Made by a program: the position numbers and the translations under genes. Below, one piece after another: positions 5,769 through 7,289 of a stretch of DNA of 7,289 bases. Position 1 is the stretch's first letter. Every line of letters begins with the position of its first letter. The stretch is taken from the NCBI GenBank assembly GCA_003131705.1, contig PKUY01000365.1, positions 953 to 8,241 of the forward strand, written 5' to 3'. The notes beneath the pieces were generated by a model. It saw nothing but the letters and a program-made list of their open reading frames with translations. It was not told the DNA's origin and did no database searches. Source of the DNA: Acidobacteriota bacterium (GTDB taxonomy: Bacteria; Acidobacteriota; Terriglobia; Acidiferrales; UBA7541).

Positions 5769-5850
5769 CTCGCCGGATATTGGAGTCGACGGAGGCAGGG
5801 GAGCGCCCATCTTATTAGGGCGCCAGGACAACTCGAAAGGGGAAGACACC

Positions 5851-6954
5851 ATGCACGTGGGCTACGGAAGCGGTTTTCAGCACCTCGCAGGTTACTCTGA
5901 CGCGCAATTCATGCGCGAGGAGCTTGGAAATTGCGAGAGGGCGGAGTCGCAGGGGTTCGATTCGGTGTGGGTGACCGAGCATCATTTCGACAGCTACTCA
6001 CTCAGCCCGGACGTTTGTCAGTTGCTGTCCTACCTGGCGGGGAAGACGAAGCGGGTAAAGCTCGGATCGATGGTGATCGTGGTGCCCTGGCACGATCCGA
6101 TGCGATTGGCGGAGCAGATCGTTCTGCTCGATCACTATTCGGGCGGACGCATGATCCTGGGCGTCGGGCGAGGGCTGGCTCGCAGAGAGTTCGAAGGGTT
6201 GCGCATCGACCAAAACGAGGGGCGGCAGCGCTTCAATGAATATACCGAACTGGTATTGAAGGCGCTCGAAACGGGATTCATGGAGGGCGGCGAAACCGTC
6301 AAGCAGCCGCGACGTGAAATCCGGCCGCGTCCGATCAAATCGTTCAAGGGGCGTTCGTTCGCCGCAGCGGCTTCACGGGATTCCGTGCCCGTGGTGGCGC
6401 GGCTTGGGCTGGGCCTGTTGGTAATTCTGCAGAAGGCGTGGGATCAGGTCCGGGCGGATTTCGAGCTGTATCACAAGAGCTGGCGGGAGTCGCAAGGTCC
6501 TAACGTCGAGCCAACGAAGCCCTTTTGCTCCGGATTCTGCTTCGTGGACGAGAGCGCGGATCGCGCCGAGGAACTTGCGCGGAAATACCTGGCACTCAAT
6601 TACCGCGAGGCGCTCGACCACTACGAGATGTTCGGAAAACATTTCGACACCACGAAAAGTTACGAGCGGTACAGCGATCTCAGCAAGTATTTGAATTCCA
6701 TCGGCGCGGACAAAGCGGTGGATGATTACATCAAGCTAATGCCCTGGGGCACGCCGCAGCAAGTGCTCGAGAAGTACGCCGGGATGAAAGAGCTTATCGA
6801 CATGCAGGGCATTATGCCGAATTTTTTCTTTGGCGGGATGCCGCATGAAGAGTCGGTGCGCAACATCAACTGCTTCGTGAAACATTGCCTGCCGGAGCTG
6901 AAGAGTTGGCCGGCGGCAACTTTGACGGAGCCCGCGGAACTTGCCGCGGTGTAG
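5851..6954 (+). CDS. LLM-class (luciferase-like) flavin-dependent oxidoreductase
   Basis: Bacterial-luciferase-like TIM-barrel monooxygenase of 367 aa that would use reduced FMN or F420; the substrate is unknown. Seen: N-terminal strand MHVGYGSGFQ, AESQGFDSVWVTEHHF (31-46, the family EHHF motif), the barrel segment KLGSMVIVVPWHDPMRLAEQI (70-90), DHYSGGRMILGVGRGLARREFEG (94-116, a hallmark LLM block), EIRPRPIKSFKGRSFAAAASRDSVPVVARLGLGLL (156-190), and C-terminal FFFGGMPHEESVRNI (325-339). The ATG at 5851 has a strong Shine-Dalgarno, AAAGGGGA at 5836-5843, 7 nt away. The frame is open upstream to a TTG at 5623, but that stretch spans both putative promoters and has no family similarity. Divergent from the FAD reductase; the next gene follows after 2 bp. 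No luxCDE-type genes are present, so bioluminescence is not implied. Confidence 0.93.
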   Translation: MHVGYGSGFQHLAGYSDAQFMREELGNCERAESQGFDSVWVTEHHFDSYSLSPDVCQLLSYLAGKTKRVKLGSMVIVVPWHDPMRLAEQIVLLDHYSGGRMILGVGRGLARREFEGLRIDQNEGRQRFNEYTELVLKALETGFMEGGETVKQPRREIRPRPIKSFKGRSFAAAASRDSVPVVARLGLGLLVILQKAWDQVRADFELYHKSWRESQGPNVEPTKPFCSGFCFVDESADRAEELARKYLALNYREALDHYEMFGKHFDTTKSYERYSDLSKYLNSIGADKAVDDYIKLMPWGTPQQVLEKYAGMKELIDMQGIMPNFFFGGMPHEESVRNINCFVKHCLPELKSWPAATLTEPAELAAV

Positions 6955-6956
6955 TC

Positions 6957-7277
6957 ATGTTGACGAGGTTCAGCGCACTGCCTGCGGCATTACTTCTTTC
7001 AACTGTTCTGGGTTGTCAGAAAAATGAAAATAGTGACGACTGCGCTCAGATGCTTTCTGAAAGAATCCATGTAGGGATACCGCAAGGCGACGTGGAGCAA
7101 TTTCTTAACAATTGCGGCTTCACTCATTCAATCGACCCAAGGACGAACACGATCTACGCCCTAAAGCGAGGCGACCATGGCGGACTCGTAGGGCAAGATT
7201 GGAACGCGCAGGTCGATCTTGACGCGAAACAGAAGGTAACTTCTATCAAGGTCGAGAAGGTGTTTACAGGCCCGTGA
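6957..7277 (+). CDS. Small lipoprotein with BamE/SmpA-like pattern
   Basis: Predicted 106-aa lipoprotein. Residues 1-20 form a type II signal peptide (MLTRFSALPAALLLSTVLGC) with lipobox VLGC, lipidated Cys20; residues 21-28 are a polar tether rich in Asn, Glu and Asp. The mature part (RIHVGIPQGDVEQFL, 36-50; IYALKRG, 66-72; AQVDLDAKQKVTSIKVE, 84-100) follows the order seen in BamE/SmpA_OmlA-like small domains: a helix-initiating G-x-x-x-x-x-V, then strands ending in a D-x-x-x-K-V turn. This is pattern inference, not a firm family call. Two further Cys (29, 53) could form a disulfide. The ATG is 2 bp after the LLM stop, with no clear Shine-Dalgarno, suggesting translational coupling. The upstream in-frame extension to 6885 overlaps the LLM gene and would bury the signal peptide. 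The stop is 12 bp before the window end. Confidence 0.8.
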   Translation: MLTRFSALPAALLLSTVLGCQKNENSDDCAQMLSERIHVGIPQGDVEQFLNNCGFTHSIDPRTNTIYALKRGDHGGLVGQDWNAQVDLDAKQKVTSIKVEKVFTGP

Positions 7278-7289
7278 CGCACTCGGTCT

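Noticed and set aside
5623..5850. 76-residue upstream extension of the LLM protein from a TTG
   Set aside because: Covers the intergenic promoter region and lacks family similarity; the ATG at 5851 has a strong Shine-Dalgarno.
5571..5852. 93-codon minus-strand frame upstream of the FAD reductase
   Set aside because: Arg/Ser/Pro-rich composition typical of a chance frame, no domain, and it spans the putative promoters.
5851..6954. Bioluminescence (lux) system
   Set aside because: Only one LLM-family gene; no luxB partner or luxCDE fatty-acid reductase genes. LLM proteins are mostly non-luminescent.

Overview
The window looks like ordinary chromosomal DNA from a moderately GC-rich Gram-negative bacterium. 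Secreted proteins with classical signal peptides, a lipobox lipoprotein, a secreted single-domain Cna-B-like protein and a ChbG-type deacetylase together fit Acidobacteriota (Terriglobia-like). That placement is an inference from gene style, not something proven by a marker gene. No rRNA, tRNA, CRISPR array, insertion sequence or phage gene is visible.

Layout. Positions 1-979 (minus) hold the N-terminal 326 residues of a phosphoglucomutase/phosphomannomutase whose C-terminus lies off the left edge. It is divergent, across 91 bp, from cutA (1071-1400, plus), a small trimeric divalent-metal-tolerance protein. A small secreted beta-sandwich protein follows (1571-2041). Next is a 416-bp stretch without a confident gene (2042-2457), unusually dense in inverted repeats and DnaA-box-like nonamers, with one weak small ORF. 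A ChbG/HpnK-type (YdjC) carbohydrate deacetylase occupies 2458-3324, and a methionine-rich exported protein of unknown function occupies 3443-4105, closed by a strong intrinsic terminator at 4148-4190. An adrenodoxin-reductase-like FAD/NAD(P) oxidoreductase runs toward that terminator on the minus strand (4210-5565). It is divergent, across 285 bp, from a luciferase-like (LLM) flavin monooxygenase (5851-6954), which is followed after 2 bp by a small lipoprotein with a BamE/SmpA-like pattern (6957-7277).

How the genes fit together. Most genes appear to be individually transcribed, each with its own putative promoter, so there is no obvious single pathway. Two neighbour relations are suggestive: the divergent FAD reductase and LLM monooxygenase may share regulation and possibly redox partners, and the LLM gene and lipoprotein are probably co-transcribed. 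Several putative promoters share a TACAAT -10 hexamer (at 988-993 and 5622-5627 on the minus strand, 3362-3367 on the plus strand).

I did not find a clear undescribed multi-gene system. The most unexplained sequence is the palindrome-rich intergenic stretch around 2060-2293.
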